From CAYRVX01 sp964642165 (GTDB lineage: Bacteria; Planctomycetota; Phycisphaerae; SM23-33): a stretch of DNA of 29,690 nt. The translations under genes and the position numbers were made by a program. This document shows positions 15,221 through 23,827 of this stretch, piece by piece (within the stretch, counting starts at the first letter, position 1; every line of letters begins with the position of its first letter). Below the pieces are notes generated by a model, which saw only the letters and a list, made by a program, of their open reading frames with translations, ran no database searches and was not told where the DNA came from. Location of the stretch: contig CAZXOC010000064.1 in the NCBI GenBank assembly GCA_964642165.1, positions 1 to 29,690 on the forward strand, written 5' to 3'.

Positions 15221-16102
15221 TTACAAGTACTTCTCCACGAGCGGGCCGTACCTGGCCCTGGCGGCCTCGGCGTCGAGGTGGTCGCGGCTGGTCCAGATGG
15301 CCAGCTCCAGCGCGCCGTGGGCCGGCGAAGGCGTCTCGGCGACCTGGTCGAAGCGGCTCAGCGCGACCTGGATGAGCTGGACGGCGTTCCGCGTCGCCTG
15401 GGACATGTTGGCGATGATTTCCTTGAGCAGCTCGTGCTTGTCGAGCGTGTGAGGATGCGGCCGCCAGCAGTCGTAGTCGCTGGCCAGGCACACCAGGGCG
15501 TAGGCCATCTCCGCCTCGCGGGCGAGCTTGGCCTCCGGCATGCAGGTCATGCCGATGAGGTCGCCGCCCCAGGCGCGGTGCATCTCGCTCTCGGCGCGCG
15601 TGGAGAAGGCCGGCCCCTCCATGCAGACGTAGGTCGCGCCGTCGTGGACCGGGGTGCTCACGCCGTCGGCGCACGCCGCCAGGTGGGCGCGCAGGACGGG
15701 GCAGAACGGCATGGCCATCTCGACGTGCGCGGCGAAGCCCTCGTCGAAGAAGGTCCCCGCCCGGCGGGAGGTCTTGTCGATGACCTGGTCGGGGATCACC
15801 AGCTCCTTCGGATGGATGTCCTCCCGCAGCGACCCGACGGCGCCCGACGCGATGACGTGCGTGCAGCCGAGCGACTTCAACGCGTAGACGTTCGCGCGGT
15901 AGTTCACGACGGAGGGGGCCAGCACGTGCCCGGGCCCGTGGCGGTTCAGCAGCGCGATGTCCGTGCCCTCCCACTGCGCCAGGAGGACCCGGTCCGACGG
16001 GTCGCCGAACGGCGTCTCGACGCGGACGGCCTCGCCCTGCGTCTCGGCAAGGGCCTCCCCGAGCCCGCTGCCCCCGATGATGCCGACTCTCACGTTGGCC
16101 AT
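15221..16102 (-). CDS. mtnP: S-methyl-5'-thioadenosine phosphorylase (293 aa)
   Basis: This cytoplasmic enzyme splits 5'-methylthioadenosine with phosphate into adenine and 5-methylthioribose-1-phosphate, in polyamine by-product and methionine salvage. The sequence carries the family landmarks in order: VGIIGGSGL (6-14), NRHGPGH (53-59), SGAVGSL (86-92), MEGPAFSTRAES (161-172), GMTCMPEAKLAREAE (184-198) and DYDCW (209-213). The aspartate-containing DYDCW and the GMTxxPEAKLAREAE string are typical of methylthioadenosine phosphorylase rather than guanosine/inosine phosphorylases. The length is normal. The ATG at 16102 has AAAGGAG ten bases upstream. It is the last gene of a minus-strand run and starts 66 bases after the AsmA-like gene stops. 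The other methionine-salvage genes are not in the window. Adenosine-type specificity is inferred from motifs. Confidence 0.92.
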   Translation of the reverse strand: MANVRVGIIGGSGLGEALAETQGEAVRVETPFGDPSDRVLLAQWEGTDIALLNRHGPGHVLAPSVVNYRANVYALKSLGCTHVIASGAVGSLREDIHPKELVIPDQVIDKTSRRAGTFFDEGFAAHVEMAMPFCPVLRAHLAACADGVSTPVHDGATYVCMEGPAFSTRAESEMHRAWGGDLIGMTCMPEAKLAREAEMAYALVCLASDYDCWRPHPHTLDKHELLKEIIANMSQATRNAVQLIQVALSRFDQVAETPSPAHGALELAIWTSRDHLDAEAARARYGPLVEKYL

Positions 16103-16168
16103 GTGCGACGGTCTCCTTTCCGCGTTCGGCGGGCGGGGGCCCCGGCCCGGCGGGCATGGTACCGCGGG

Positions 16169-19100
16169 TCACTTGTCGCGGCCAGGGTTCAGCATGTCGC
16201 GCAGCAGGCGGTCCAGGCGGCGGAGGGGCACGGTCCGCATGCGGGGCTTCTGGAGCGTGCCGGCGACGTGGATCTGCGCGACCTCGCGCGCGATCCCCTC
16301 CAGCAGCTCGGTCAGGCTGCCGAGTCGCGGCAGCTTTCGCGGCGGGCCCGAGAGGAACAGCAGGTCCAGCTTTTCGGTCTTCATGTTCATCGTGCCCGAG
16401 CCGACGAGCGACAGGGCCAGCCCGCGGAGGTAGATCTCGTCGAAGACGAGCGTGTCGTTGCGGAGGTGGTAGGTGATCGTGCCCCCCTGAAAGGCCGTCT
16501 CCCCCGGCAGCGTCAGGTAGACCACGTGGAGCAGCCCGAGCATGACCGGCAGCTTGTAGAGCTTGCCCTCGGTGATCTCCAGCACGCCGGAGGCCTGACG
16601 CCGCGGGGGCGTTCCCGCGGTGGCGGTCAACTGGACGTTGCCGGTCAGCCGCCCGCGCACGTCCGCTGCCTTCGGGCCCTTGCCGCTGCCCTTGAGGAGG
16701 TCCTCCAGCCGAATGCCGTCCACCGACAGGCTGACGCCGAACGCCAGCGGATCGCTCAGCCGCACCTCCGCGAACCCGGTGATCTGCCCCCCGTGCGCCT
16801 TGGTGAACATGTCGTCCAGCCGCAGGAGCTGGCTGCGCGGGTCCTTCGTGAGCCGCCCGCGGAGCTGCGTGAGGCGCTGGCGCCCGACCTGCACGCTGTC
16901 GAGCTGGATGTCGGCCTTCACGGCCAGGGCCTTGCCCGTCTGCGCCGCGGCGCCGCTGAGCGTGCCGGAGAGGGTCTTGTGCCCGAGGCCCAGGTCGACC
17001 GTCGCGTCGCGGAAGGCGACGCGCCCCTCGGCGGACCAGCGCAGCGACGGGGCGTCCGACGGGCGCGTCGTCGGCGCCGGCGTGCCGGCGGGACGCGTGT
17101 CGGCGGGGCCCGCCCCCGGCGCCGGCGGGCGCCGAATCCAGAAACGCTTCAGGTCCAGGTCGCAGCGCCCGCCCGGGCGGAAGCGCTTGCCCAGCGGCGC
17201 CAGCGAGGCCGGCACCGCCGCCAGCAGCTCCCGGTCGATCGGCACGTTCGTCCCGACGACGCGGAGGTCCATCGCCTCGCCGTTCGGGTCGAGCGACACC
17301 TCGCCGTCGACGCGCAGCTTGGCCGATCCGTGCGTGGCGGTGACGTCCCGGAGCGTCACGCCGTCGGGCGTGGCCACGGCGCGCCCGACCACGTCGCTCA
17401 GCGTGTAGGGGAAGTCCTCGTACCGCACCTGCATGCCCTTGGCGTCGAGGACGAGGCGGTAGTCCACCGCCCGTTGCGTGTCGGGCATGCCGTGCCGCAG
17501 CGCCAGGTCCACGTCGGCTCGCCCGCGCGGCGCGAGCTTGCGCCACAGCCGCTGGAGCCCCGGCGGCAGCGCCGCCAGCAGCTCGGCGTTCAACGCCACG
17601 TCCCTCCCCCGGATGCGCAGGTCCAGCGCGGGCTTGTCCCTCCCGACCAGCACCTGCCCGGTCACGCCGATCGGCGTCTTGCCGTGCCGCCCGCTCAACT
17701 CCTCCACGATCACGCGCCCCGGCCGGATCGTCAGCAGGCCGTTGGCGTCGGCAACGCCGTAGGGCAGCGCGTCGGGCTTGAAAGCCGCGCCCTCCACGCG
17801 CGCCACGACGCGGTAGTCGTACGGCCCGTCCTTGGGCTTGCGGATGGTGGCCGAGACGCGCCGGGCGAGGCCGGCGGTGTGGAGCGAGGCGGCCTCCTTG
17901 CGGACCCACGTCGGCAGCGCCGCCACGAGGTTCGCGTCCAGCGGCACGTCCGTCGCCTCGATCGTCAAGTGGGTTTGCCCCGCTGCGCCCCCCAGGCCCA
18001 CCAGCGTGCCGTCGATCGTGCACCGCATCGCGCCCCGCCGGCCTCGCAGCGAGTCCAGCGTCACCGACGGTCCGTCCGCTCGAAGCTCCCCGCTCAAGCC
18101 GTTCAGCCGGTAGGGGAAGCCCTCGTAGCACATCGACGTGTTGCCGTCCATCGAGAGCGTCAACTGCACGTGCTGGCTCTTGCCCGGGCCCTCCTTGCGA
18201 ACGCGGACCTTCGCATCCGTCGTGCCCGACGGCCGGAAGCGGTCCCACACGGCGCGGTACCTCTCCGGCAGCGCCGCCCTCATCTCCGCGTCCAGCGGCA
18301 CGTTCTTGCCGGTGACGGTCACGTCGTACCGTCCGCGCGGGCGAAGGTCGATCGTCCCCTCGATGGCGATCTCCGCGGCGCCGCGGCGCCCGGTCACGCT
18401 CGTCAGGTACACGCGGTCCTCCGACGGCTTGGTGACGAACCGGACGGCCCCGACCGCCCGCTCGAGGCGATAGGGAAAGCGCCGGTAGAGGAAGGTCATC
18501 CCGTGCGGCTCGGCGGCGCCCTCGAGGGCGATGCGCCCGTCCTCGAGCCGACGGAACTTGGCGGAGATGTCCAGCGTCCCGGTCGGGCGGAACGTCTCGC
18601 GGAGGAACGTCAGCGTGTCGGCCAGCCAGCCGGTCACCTTGCGGCTGTCCGGCAGCGACAGGCCCTCGACGTCGATGCGCAGGTCGAACGGGCTGTTGGC
18701 GTCGTAGCCGCCGTAGCGCCCGGACATTCGGAAGAGGGCGTTGCCGGCCTGGGCGATGCGCCCGGTGAGGTCGGTGGCCTCCACGCCGTCCTCGTGGAAC
18801 GTCAGCGTCCCGTGGACGCCGACGAGCTCGAGCCCTCCCTCGGCCTTCTGAAGCTGCAGCGAGACGTCGTCCAGCTCGGCCTCGAGGATGGCCTTGGCCG
18901 GGGCGGTGCCGGGCTTGCCTCGCAGGCCCACGTTGCCCTGGATGTCGTACCGCTTGCGCCACTTGGCGTACCGCGCCGGGAGGATCCGGTCCGCGGTGGC
19001 GATCTTCGGGATCTTGCCCTCCACCAGGCGCATCTCCCCGCTGCGCAGGCTCAGCACCCACGTGCCGCAGATGGGATCTTCTCCCGGCTGGCCCTCCGCC

Positions 19101-19717
19101 AGCGTGATCCGGTAGCCCGACTCGACGGGGACCATCGAGATGTTCAGCCGCGTGTTACCCGTCAGCATTCGAAGGTGGACGTCGCGAATGGAGATGACCG
19201 GCAGGCGCCCGCGATGGCTTTGGGCCCGGCGTGCGGCCTGCTGGCGACGCGCCGCGGCGATCAGCTCCTCGATGGTGTAGCGCCCCTTCTCGGCGTCGTA
19301 GCCCAACGTCACGGTCGGCTCGATGCAGACGAGTTCCGTCGGCTCGAGGCGCCCGCGGGTCAGCAGGCTCCACGGGCGGTGGTGCAGGACGACGGCGTCG
19401 GCCTGGAAGAACCGCTCGGAGAGGGGCGAATCGGGCACGTCGATGCTCACGCCGACGAGCTTGATGCCGCCGAAGAGGCTGAAGCTCGCCCCGTCGACCC
19501 GCACGGTCCCGCCCGTGACCGACCGCAAGTACTCCGCCGCCTGCTGGCGGGTCCAGCCGTCGAGCAGGAACGGCAGGACCCAGTAGGCGGCCACCGCGAC
19601 CGTCAGGAGGGCCAGGATCACCGCCCCCGCGCCCCGGCGGTGCGGCGAGATGTACCGCCAGCGCCGCTCCCGGCGGCGGGGGAGGCCCTTCAGGATGTAC
19701 CGCGCGATCCGCTTCAT
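16169..19717 (-). CDS. AsmA/YhdP-like envelope protein with four tandem ~117-residue repeats (1182 aa)
   Basis: Proteins of the AsmA/TamB/YhdP group are anchored in the inner membrane and form long beta-groove rods thought to carry phospholipids across the periplasm. Here MKRIARYILKGLPRRRERR is a basic cytoplasmic start, followed by one membrane segment at about 30-52. The rest is beta-rich and periplasmic. Residues about 389-854 form four similar units (389-506, 507-625, 626-739, 740-854), each with a (F/L)PY(R/G/T) phrase, a G-R/H-G strand, then a (V/N)P(L/I)D-xxLxAALP helix and a P-x-G-xxD end. A C-terminal AsmA-like region follows (about 870-1182), with ASGVLEITEGKLYKLPVMLG, NDTLVFDEIYLRGLALSLVGSG and AGTLQKPRMRTVPL. 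The ATG at 19717 precedes the membrane helix; an immediately adjacent GTG is also possible and no strong ribosome site is seen. A TATAAT box lies 34 bases upstream. Confidence 0.8.
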   Translation of the reverse strand: MKRIARYILKGLPRRRERRWRYISPHRRGAGAVILALLTVAVAAYWVLPFLLDGWTRQQAAEYLRSVTGGTVRVDGASFSLFGGIKLVGVSIDVPDSPLSERFFQADAVVLHHRPWSLLTRGRLEPTELVCIEPTVTLGYDAEKGRYTIEELIAAARRQQAARRAQSHRGRLPVISIRDVHLRMLTGNTRLNISMVPVESGYRITLAEGQPGEDPICGTWVLSLRSGEMRLVEGKIPKIATADRILPARYAKWRKRYDIQGNVGLRGKPGTAPAKAILEAELDDVSLQLQKAEGGLELVGVHGTLTFHEDGVEATDLTGRIAQAGNALFRMSGRYGGYDANSPFDLRIDVEGLSLPDSRKVTGWLADTLTFLRETFRPTGTLDISAKFRRLEDGRIALEGAAEPHGMTFLYRRFPYRLERAVGAVRFVTKPSEDRVYLTSVTGRRGAAEIAIEGTIDLRPRGRYDVTVTGKNVPLDAEMRAALPERYRAVWDRFRPSGTTDAKVRVRKEGPGKSQHVQLTLSMDGNTSMCYEGFPYRLNGLSGELRADGPSVTLDSLRGRRGAMRCTIDGTLVGLGGAAGQTHLTIEATDVPLDANLVAALPTWVRKEAASLHTAGLARRVSATIRKPKDGPYDYRVVARVEGAAFKPDALPYGVADANGLLTIRPGRVIVEELSGRHGKTPIGVTGQVLVGRDKPALDLRIRGRDVALNAELLAALPPGLQRLWRKLAPRGRADVDLALRHGMPDTQRAVDYRLVLDAKGMQVRYEDFPYTLSDVVGRAVATPDGVTLRDVTATHGSAKLRVDGEVSLDPNGEAMDLRVVGTNVPIDRELLAAVPASLAPLGKRFRPGGRCDLDLKRFWIRRPPAPGAGPADTRPAGTPAPTTRPSDAPSLRWSAEGRVAFRDATVDLGLGHKTLSGTLSGAAAQTGKALAVKADIQLDSVQVGRQRLTQLRGRLTKDPRSQLLRLDDMFTKAHGGQITGFAEVRLSDPLAFGVSLSVDGIRLEDLLKGSGKGPKAADVRGRLTGNVQLTATAGTPPRRQASGVLEITEGKLYKLPVMLGLLHVVYLTLPGETAFQGGTITYHLRNDTLVFDEIYLRGLALSLVGSGTMNMKTEKLDLLFLSGPPRKLPRLGSLTELLEGIAREVAQIHVAGTLQKPRMRTVPLRRLDRLLRDMLNPGRDK
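17156..18552 (-). repeat. Four tandem protein-level repeats in the AsmA-like gene
   Basis: Units run approximately 18552-18200, 18199-17843, 17841-17500 and 17498-17156. Each contains PY, a GxxG strand pair and a xxVPLDAELLAALP-type phrase (VPLDAEMRAALP, VPLDANLVAALP, VALNAELLAALP, VPIDRELLAAVP). Similarity is at protein level; DNA identity is low, so the duplications are old. Confidence 0.75.
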
Positions 19718-19750
19718 CACACCCGGGTGCGCTGCCGGCGCAACCGACCC

Positions 19751-19756
19751 ATTATA
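19751..19756 (-). promoter_or_regulatory. Consensus TATAAT box upstream of the AsmA-like gene
   Basis: ATTATA on the plus strand gives a perfect TATAAT on the minus strand, in the 94-base gap between the UvrC-like and AsmA-like genes. It would start transcription about 27 bases before the ATG at 19717. No good -35 is found at 16-18 bases, so it is a candidate only, but an exact -10 in DNA of this GC content is notable. Confidence 0.4.
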
Positions 19757-19811
19757 CGTATCGGGGCGCCGCCCCGCGGCAGTCCAAGCCAAGCGCCCCC
19801 CCGCCGGACGG

Positions 19812-20987
19812 TCACTCCTGCGCCTTGTCTCGCGCGCGGGACAGGCCCAGCGGGCCGGCGGCCGCCTCGACGGCGGCGGAGACGTCCTCGGGCCCCATGC
19901 CCTCGTGCCAGTGCAGGACCAACCCCCTTTGACGCTCGCCGCTGAAAAGGGTTCGGGCCACAAGCCCGATGCGCCACCGGTCGGCGGGGACGTCGCGGCG
20001 CCGGTCCCCCGCGGCCACGAATCGCGCCATCCGGCCCAGCCGCCGCTTCACCTGCTCCCGGGCCAGGGGGTAGACGAGAGGCCGGGCACCGGCGACCGAC
20101 CCGCGGTCCACCAGGAACACGCTCACCTTGGTTCGGCTGCCGGACCTCTGGAGCATCAGGAAGCGGAAGTCCCTCGCCGGGCGGACGTGCCGGTAGACGG
20201 GGTCGTCGAGCTCGCCGAGGCGCTCGAGGCGTGCCTTGACGGCGGCGGCGCGTTCGAACTGGAGTTCCGCCGCCGCGGCGCGCATGCGCCGTTGCAGTTG
20301 ATTGCGACGGTCCTGCCGCCGGCCGGCGGCGAACGCCGCGGCGGCCGCCACCACCTCGCGGTAGGCGTCCATCGGAACGCTGCCGTCGCAGACGCAGAGG
20401 CACCGCCCCATCTGCCCGTAGGCGCAGCGCTCGGCGCGGGGGCTGCGGCGCAGGCGCTGGAGGTCGCGGCACAGGTCGAAGGCATCCTGGATCGCCTCGA
20501 TGAACCGGTCGGCGGAGCGGGCGCCGTCGAAGGGCCCGAGGTACTCCCCGCCGGAGGCGAACACCTCCCGAGTCCGGACGAAGTGAGGCGGCGCCCCCCG
20601 CGGGTCGACGTGCACGAACCACGCCGGACGCCACGACAGCAGCTTGGTGTACGTCTTCGGCCAGATCGACCGCGCCAGCTCCAGGTAGCGCCAGTCCATC
20701 TCGAAGTGGCTGCCGGCGAGCTTCCAGTAGACGGCCCGCGTGACGGCCCGCAGGTCGGCCGAACGCTTCGTCTCCTGCGGGTCGGGCTCGTCCAGCCGCC
20801 CGCGGAGCCGCGCGCGGAGGCTCGCCGCCGTCGCCAGCAGGATGGGGTGATCCTCCTCGCCCGCCAGCAGGAACACGCCGCGCTTGGCGGGAATCTCGCC
20901 CACCTGCTCGTTCGTCAGGGGCGGGCGGACGTCCAACCGGTCGTCGAACATCCCGCCGATGCCGCCGGTTTGCCTCGGCCCGGCCAT
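19812..20987 (-). CDS. UvrC-like protein: degenerate GIY-YIG, cysteine cluster and UVR domain, no C-terminal nuclease (391 aa)
   Basis: UvrC makes both incisions in nucleotide excision repair, using an N-terminal GIY-YIG nuclease and a C-terminal RNase H-like nuclease with a helix-hairpin-helix. This protein follows UvrC collinearly in the first half: KRGVFLLAG...LRARLRGRL (35-64) over the GIY-YIG start, FEMDWRYLELARSIWPKTY (95-113) over the EAxxLExxxIKxxxPxYN region, GGEYLGPF (146-153), then C173, C188, C196 and C200. C188-x7-C196-x3-C200 has the same spacing as the iron-sulfur cysteines of UvrC. A UVR motif (LQRRMRAAAAELQFERAAAVKARLERL) lies at 231-257. The usual GVY and YVG are GVF and LLA, so GIY-YIG catalysis is doubtful. 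The remaining ~130 residues do not look like the UvrC nuclease. ATG 20987 has GGAGGG twelve bases upstream; ATG 20951 is an alternative. A repair-accessory or binding role is an inference. Confidence 0.78.
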   Translation of the reverse strand: MAGPRQTGGIGGMFDDRLDVRPPLTNEQVGEIPAKRGVFLLAGEEDHPILLATAASLRARLRGRLDEPDPQETKRSADLRAVTRAVYWKLAGSHFEMDWRYLELARSIWPKTYTKLLSWRPAWFVHVDPRGAPPHFVRTREVFASGGEYLGPFDGARSADRFIEAIQDAFDLCRDLQRLRRSPRAERCAYGQMGRCLCVCDGSVPMDAYREVVAAAAAFAAGRRQDRRNQLQRRMRAAAAELQFERAAAVKARLERLGELDDPVYRHVRPARDFRFLMLQRSGSRTKVSVFLVDRGSVAGARPLVYPLAREQVKRRLGRMARFVAAGDRRRDVPADRWRIGLVARTLFSGERQRGLVLHWHEGMGPEDVSAAVEAAAGPLGLSRARDKAQE

Positions 20988-21026
20988 GGGCGAAATCGAC
21001 CCTCCCTCGCGTCGCCCCCGCCCCGT

Positions 21027-21500
21027 TCAGATCCACATGCCGGAGATCCGGCCTTCGTAGACCATGCGCCCGTCCACGAAGGCCTGCGTGTCGCCGATGC
21101 AGCGCCGCGGCCGGATCTGCACCATCTTGCCCAGCATGATGACCCGCTGACCGGGCACGACCGTGCCGCGGAACTTGACCTCGTCGACGCCCCCGAAGCC
21201 CAGGAAGCCCTTCTCGGGCATCAGGCTCATCACGTAGTAGCCGACGAGTTGGGCGGCCGTCTCGATCATCAGCACGCCGGGGAAGACCGGCCGCCCGGGG
21301 ATGTGCCCCCGGACCCAGAACTCGTCGTCCCGCACGTCGCGGTAGCCCGCCAGCACGCCCCGGTCGCGGTCCATCAGGTAGATCCCGTCCAGTTGCGCGA
21401 ACTCGAACCGCTGGGGATTGACGTCGTAGACGGCATCGCGGTCGGCGATGATCTCCTTCGTGTCGAGCTGGGACACGTCGAGGATCGGCTGCGGAGGCAT
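21027..21500 (-). CDS. FabZ-like hot-dog 3-hydroxyacyl-ACP dehydratase (157 aa)
   Basis: FabZ removes water from 3-hydroxyacyl-ACP in fatty-acid synthesis. The signature GHIPGRPVFPGVLMIETAAQL is present (65-85), with catalytic-type H66 and E80 separated by 14 residues as in FabZ. Further landmarks are FGGVDEVKFRGTVVPGQ (102-118) and a final strand near GRMVYEGRISGM. The length is normal for a single hot-dog domain. The N-terminal 60 residues (RFEFAQLDGIYLMDRDRGVLAGYRDV) are typical of the planctomycete-type FabZ relatives, where the substrate is not always established. The ATG at 21500 has GGGAG eight bases upstream. It lies 39 bases before the UvrC-like gene, likely in one transcript. It may be an extra copy serving a special lipid rather than the main fabZ; no fab or ACP genes are nearby. 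Confidence 0.82.
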   Translation of the reverse strand: MPPQPILDVSQLDTKEIIADRDAVYDVNPQRFEFAQLDGIYLMDRDRGVLAGYRDVRDDEFWVRGHIPGRPVFPGVLMIETAAQLVGYYVMSLMPEKGFLGFGGVDEVKFRGTVVPGQRVIMLGKMVQIRPRRCIGDTQAFVDGRMVYEGRISGMWI

Positions 21501-21635
21501 CGTCGCTTCTCCCGGGCCCTCGAGGCCGCACAGCCATACCGCCTGTGCGATGCTCCCGGCCCAATTGGCGGTTCGCCACCGTAGCAGGGCGCCCCGGGAC
21601 GGTCAACGCCAAATCCCCGACGCCGCGTGCCGGGC

Positions 21636-23774
21636 CTACCGCGCGGGCTCGGCGGTCTCGTGGCTCTGCTCGGTCCGGTAGAAGCGGTTGGCGAAGAACG
21701 ATTCCCCCGTCATCAGGATCAGCAGCGCCAGCAGGATGGGAACGGCCAGGTCCAGCGGCTGCCGGACCGTTCGCCGGCGTGCGGCCAGGTCCTCCATGCT
21801 CGACGCGACGACCAGCCGATCCGCGCCGAAGAGGATCTCCAGGTCCTTCGGGCGGACGGGCGTCAGGTCGCTCTCGGCGAAGTCGGCGTTGACGCTGAAG
21901 CCGCGATAGGCGCGCGAGTCGCCCTCGGCGAACTGGACGGTCCAGTGCCCGAGCCGGTCGGCGGGGATGCTCAGCACCCGCTTCCTCGGCGCGTGGACGA
22001 CCGGCTCCTCGGCGCGGCGGCCGGGCTTCCGCACGGTCATCATCGCGCCTTCCATGGCCTTGGGGATCGCCACGGTGGCGGTCCGTCCCCACAGCCACAT
22101 CGTCTCCGACCGCGCCCCGCTGATCAGCAGCCGCGCCGTCCGCTGGACCAGGATGGGGAACTGCGGCAGCCTGCCGAGATTGGAGAACTCGCGCGCCGGC
22201 GAGAAGTTCCACAGCACGACCGACCCGTCGCCGGCGGCGCGGGTGAGGATCGCCGCCTTGTCGTCCGCGTAGCGCAGGACCACGTGGGCGTTCGACGCCG
22301 TGGTGGCCAGGCGGAACCTCCGGTCGCACCGCACCTCCGAGAGCGGGGGATTCGCCCCCGTCGCGAAGGGCGCCAAGACCGCCTCCCCCCCTCGGGCGCC
22401 GCGCCAGCCGACCCACTTCGGGAGGATCTCCAACTCGCCCAGCGCCGCCGGGAGGAACCGTTGGGCCTCGGGGCTGTTGTACGAGGCCGACGAGACCAGC
22501 GAGCCGATCACGATCCACAGGTGCCCGCCGCCGCGAACGAACCGCTCCAGCGTTCTCCACTGCCCGGCCGACAGCGACGAGACGTCGCTCAGCAGGACGA
22601 TCTGCGTCGAGCCCAGTCGCGAGCCGTCCAGCCGGTCGGCCGTGATCGTCTCCCGCTGGACCCAGCCCCCCCGGGAAACCCCCGCCGCCACGGGCGCCAG
22701 GGCGTGACCCATCAGGTAGCTGGTGGGATCGCCCCGGCCGACCGTCGCCGGATCGCGGACCATCAGCACCCTCGCCGGCGGCCCGACGTGCAGCGTGAAG
22801 TAGCGCACGTTGTCCATCGCCAGCGGGTCGGTTTGCTCGAAGAACACGCGCCCGTGGGCCACGCCGCGGTCGCGCGGGGTGAAGGTCAGGGTGACGGCCG
22901 CCGCGGCGCCGACCTGGAGGACCACCGGTTCGGCCCCCACCGGGCGGTCGTTCAGCTCCACGCGTACGTCCACCTCCCCGCCGACCTGCGCGCTGCGGAC
23001 GACGGTCTCGATGGCCACTTGCGCCCCTTCCGGCACGCGGGTGCCCCCCAGCCGGACCTCGCCGAGGGCGATGTTGGCGTCCTCCCCGCTGCTGCAGTCC
23101 AGCACGACGAAGTGCGCCTCGCCTTCCGGCAGCTTCTTCAGGTCGCGCCAGCCCTGCGCCGTCATGTCCGAGACGACGACCACCTCCTTGCGGCTCATCT
23201 TGACCTTCTGGAGCAGGGCCAGCGCCCTCGTCAGGGCCGGGCCGATCGCCCGGGCGCCGTAGGTCGGCTGGACCGCCGCCAGCCGCTCGGCGACGCGCTG
23301 GCGGTCGGCCTGGAACGAGACCTTCTCCGGCACCCCTTGCGTCGGCAGGACCGCCACGCGCGACCCCGCCGGCAGCGACGTCAGGACCTGCTGGGCGAAG
23401 CGCTTACCCCGGTCCAGGAGCCTGCGGCCCTGGTGCAGGTAGCGCATCGAGCCGCTGTTGTCGACGACGATCACGACGGCCGCCGGCACGGTCGTGTCGC
23501 GGGTCGCCGCCCAGCGCGGCAGCTCCGCCCGCGCGATCAGCACGGCCAGCAGCACGATCGCCGCCATTCGCATCAGCAGCAGGAGGATGTGCTTCAGCCG
23601 CAGCTTCGAGAGGTTCGCCTGGTGCGTCTTCCGCACGAAACGCATCGCGGGGAAGAGGATCCGCCGCGGCTTGGTGCGCATGATGAGATGGATGACGACC
23701 GGCAGGGCCGCCGCCCCGGCGGCCGTCAGGACCATCGGATACAGGAACGACACGCCCAACATCGCGAAACCCAT
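21636..23774 (-). CDS. BatA-type membrane protein with VWA domain (712 aa)
   Basis: Resembles the aerotolerance-regulator N-terminal (BatA) family. The start MGFAMLGVSFLYPMVLTAAG gives the usual first membrane helix, followed by ALPVVIHLIMRTKPRRILFPAMRFV, the BatA signature, and a second helix near 62-80. A VWA domain covers about 98-260 with the metal-site phrase DNSGSM (105-110) and VVVVSDM later. Residues about 330-480 look like a glutamine-amidotransferase-type Rossmann region (ARVLMVRDP, IVLLSDVSSLSAGQW, LERFVRGGGHLWIVIG), as found in planctomycete BatA relatives. A last membrane helix lies at about 674-694. Family members usually sit next to MoxR ATPase and DUF58 genes; none is here. 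The start is uncertain: ATG 23774 fits the family best, GTG 23825 and ATG 23762 are alternatives, and none has a strong ribosome site. It heads the minus-strand run, 135 bases before the FabZ-like gene. Confidence 0.82.
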   Translation of the reverse strand: MGFAMLGVSFLYPMVLTAAGAAALPVVIHLIMRTKPRRILFPAMRFVRKTHQANLSKLRLKHILLLLMRMAAIVLLAVLIARAELPRWAATRDTTVPAAVVIVVDNSGSMRYLHQGRRLLDRGKRFAQQVLTSLPAGSRVAVLPTQGVPEKVSFQADRQRVAERLAAVQPTYGARAIGPALTRALALLQKVKMSRKEVVVVSDMTAQGWRDLKKLPEGEAHFVVLDCSSGEDANIALGEVRLGGTRVPEGAQVAIETVVRSAQVGGEVDVRVELNDRPVGAEPVVLQVGAAAAVTLTFTPRDRGVAHGRVFFEQTDPLAMDNVRYFTLHVGPPARVLMVRDPATVGRGDPTSYLMGHALAPVAAGVSRGGWVQRETITADRLDGSRLGSTQIVLLSDVSSLSAGQWRTLERFVRGGGHLWIVIGSLVSSASYNSPEAQRFLPAALGELEILPKWVGWRGARGGEAVLAPFATGANPPLSEVRCDRRFRLATTASNAHVVLRYADDKAAILTRAAGDGSVVLWNFSPAREFSNLGRLPQFPILVQRTARLLISGARSETMWLWGRTATVAIPKAMEGAMMTVRKPGRRAEEPVVHAPRKRVLSIPADRLGHWTVQFAEGDSRAYRGFSVNADFAESDLTPVRPKDLEILFGADRLVVASSMEDLAARRRTVRQPLDLAVPILLALLILMTGESFFANRFYRTEQSHETAEPAR

Positions 23775-23827
23775 GTTGCGGCTGCGACCACGCCCCGCGG
23801 GGCGAACGATCGTCCTGCGGGCCACGT

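Noticed and set aside
15185..19945. 1586-residue plus-strand open frame opposite mtnP and the AsmA-like gene
   Set aside because: It is antisense to two recognisable proteins and its translation is a low-complexity shadow.
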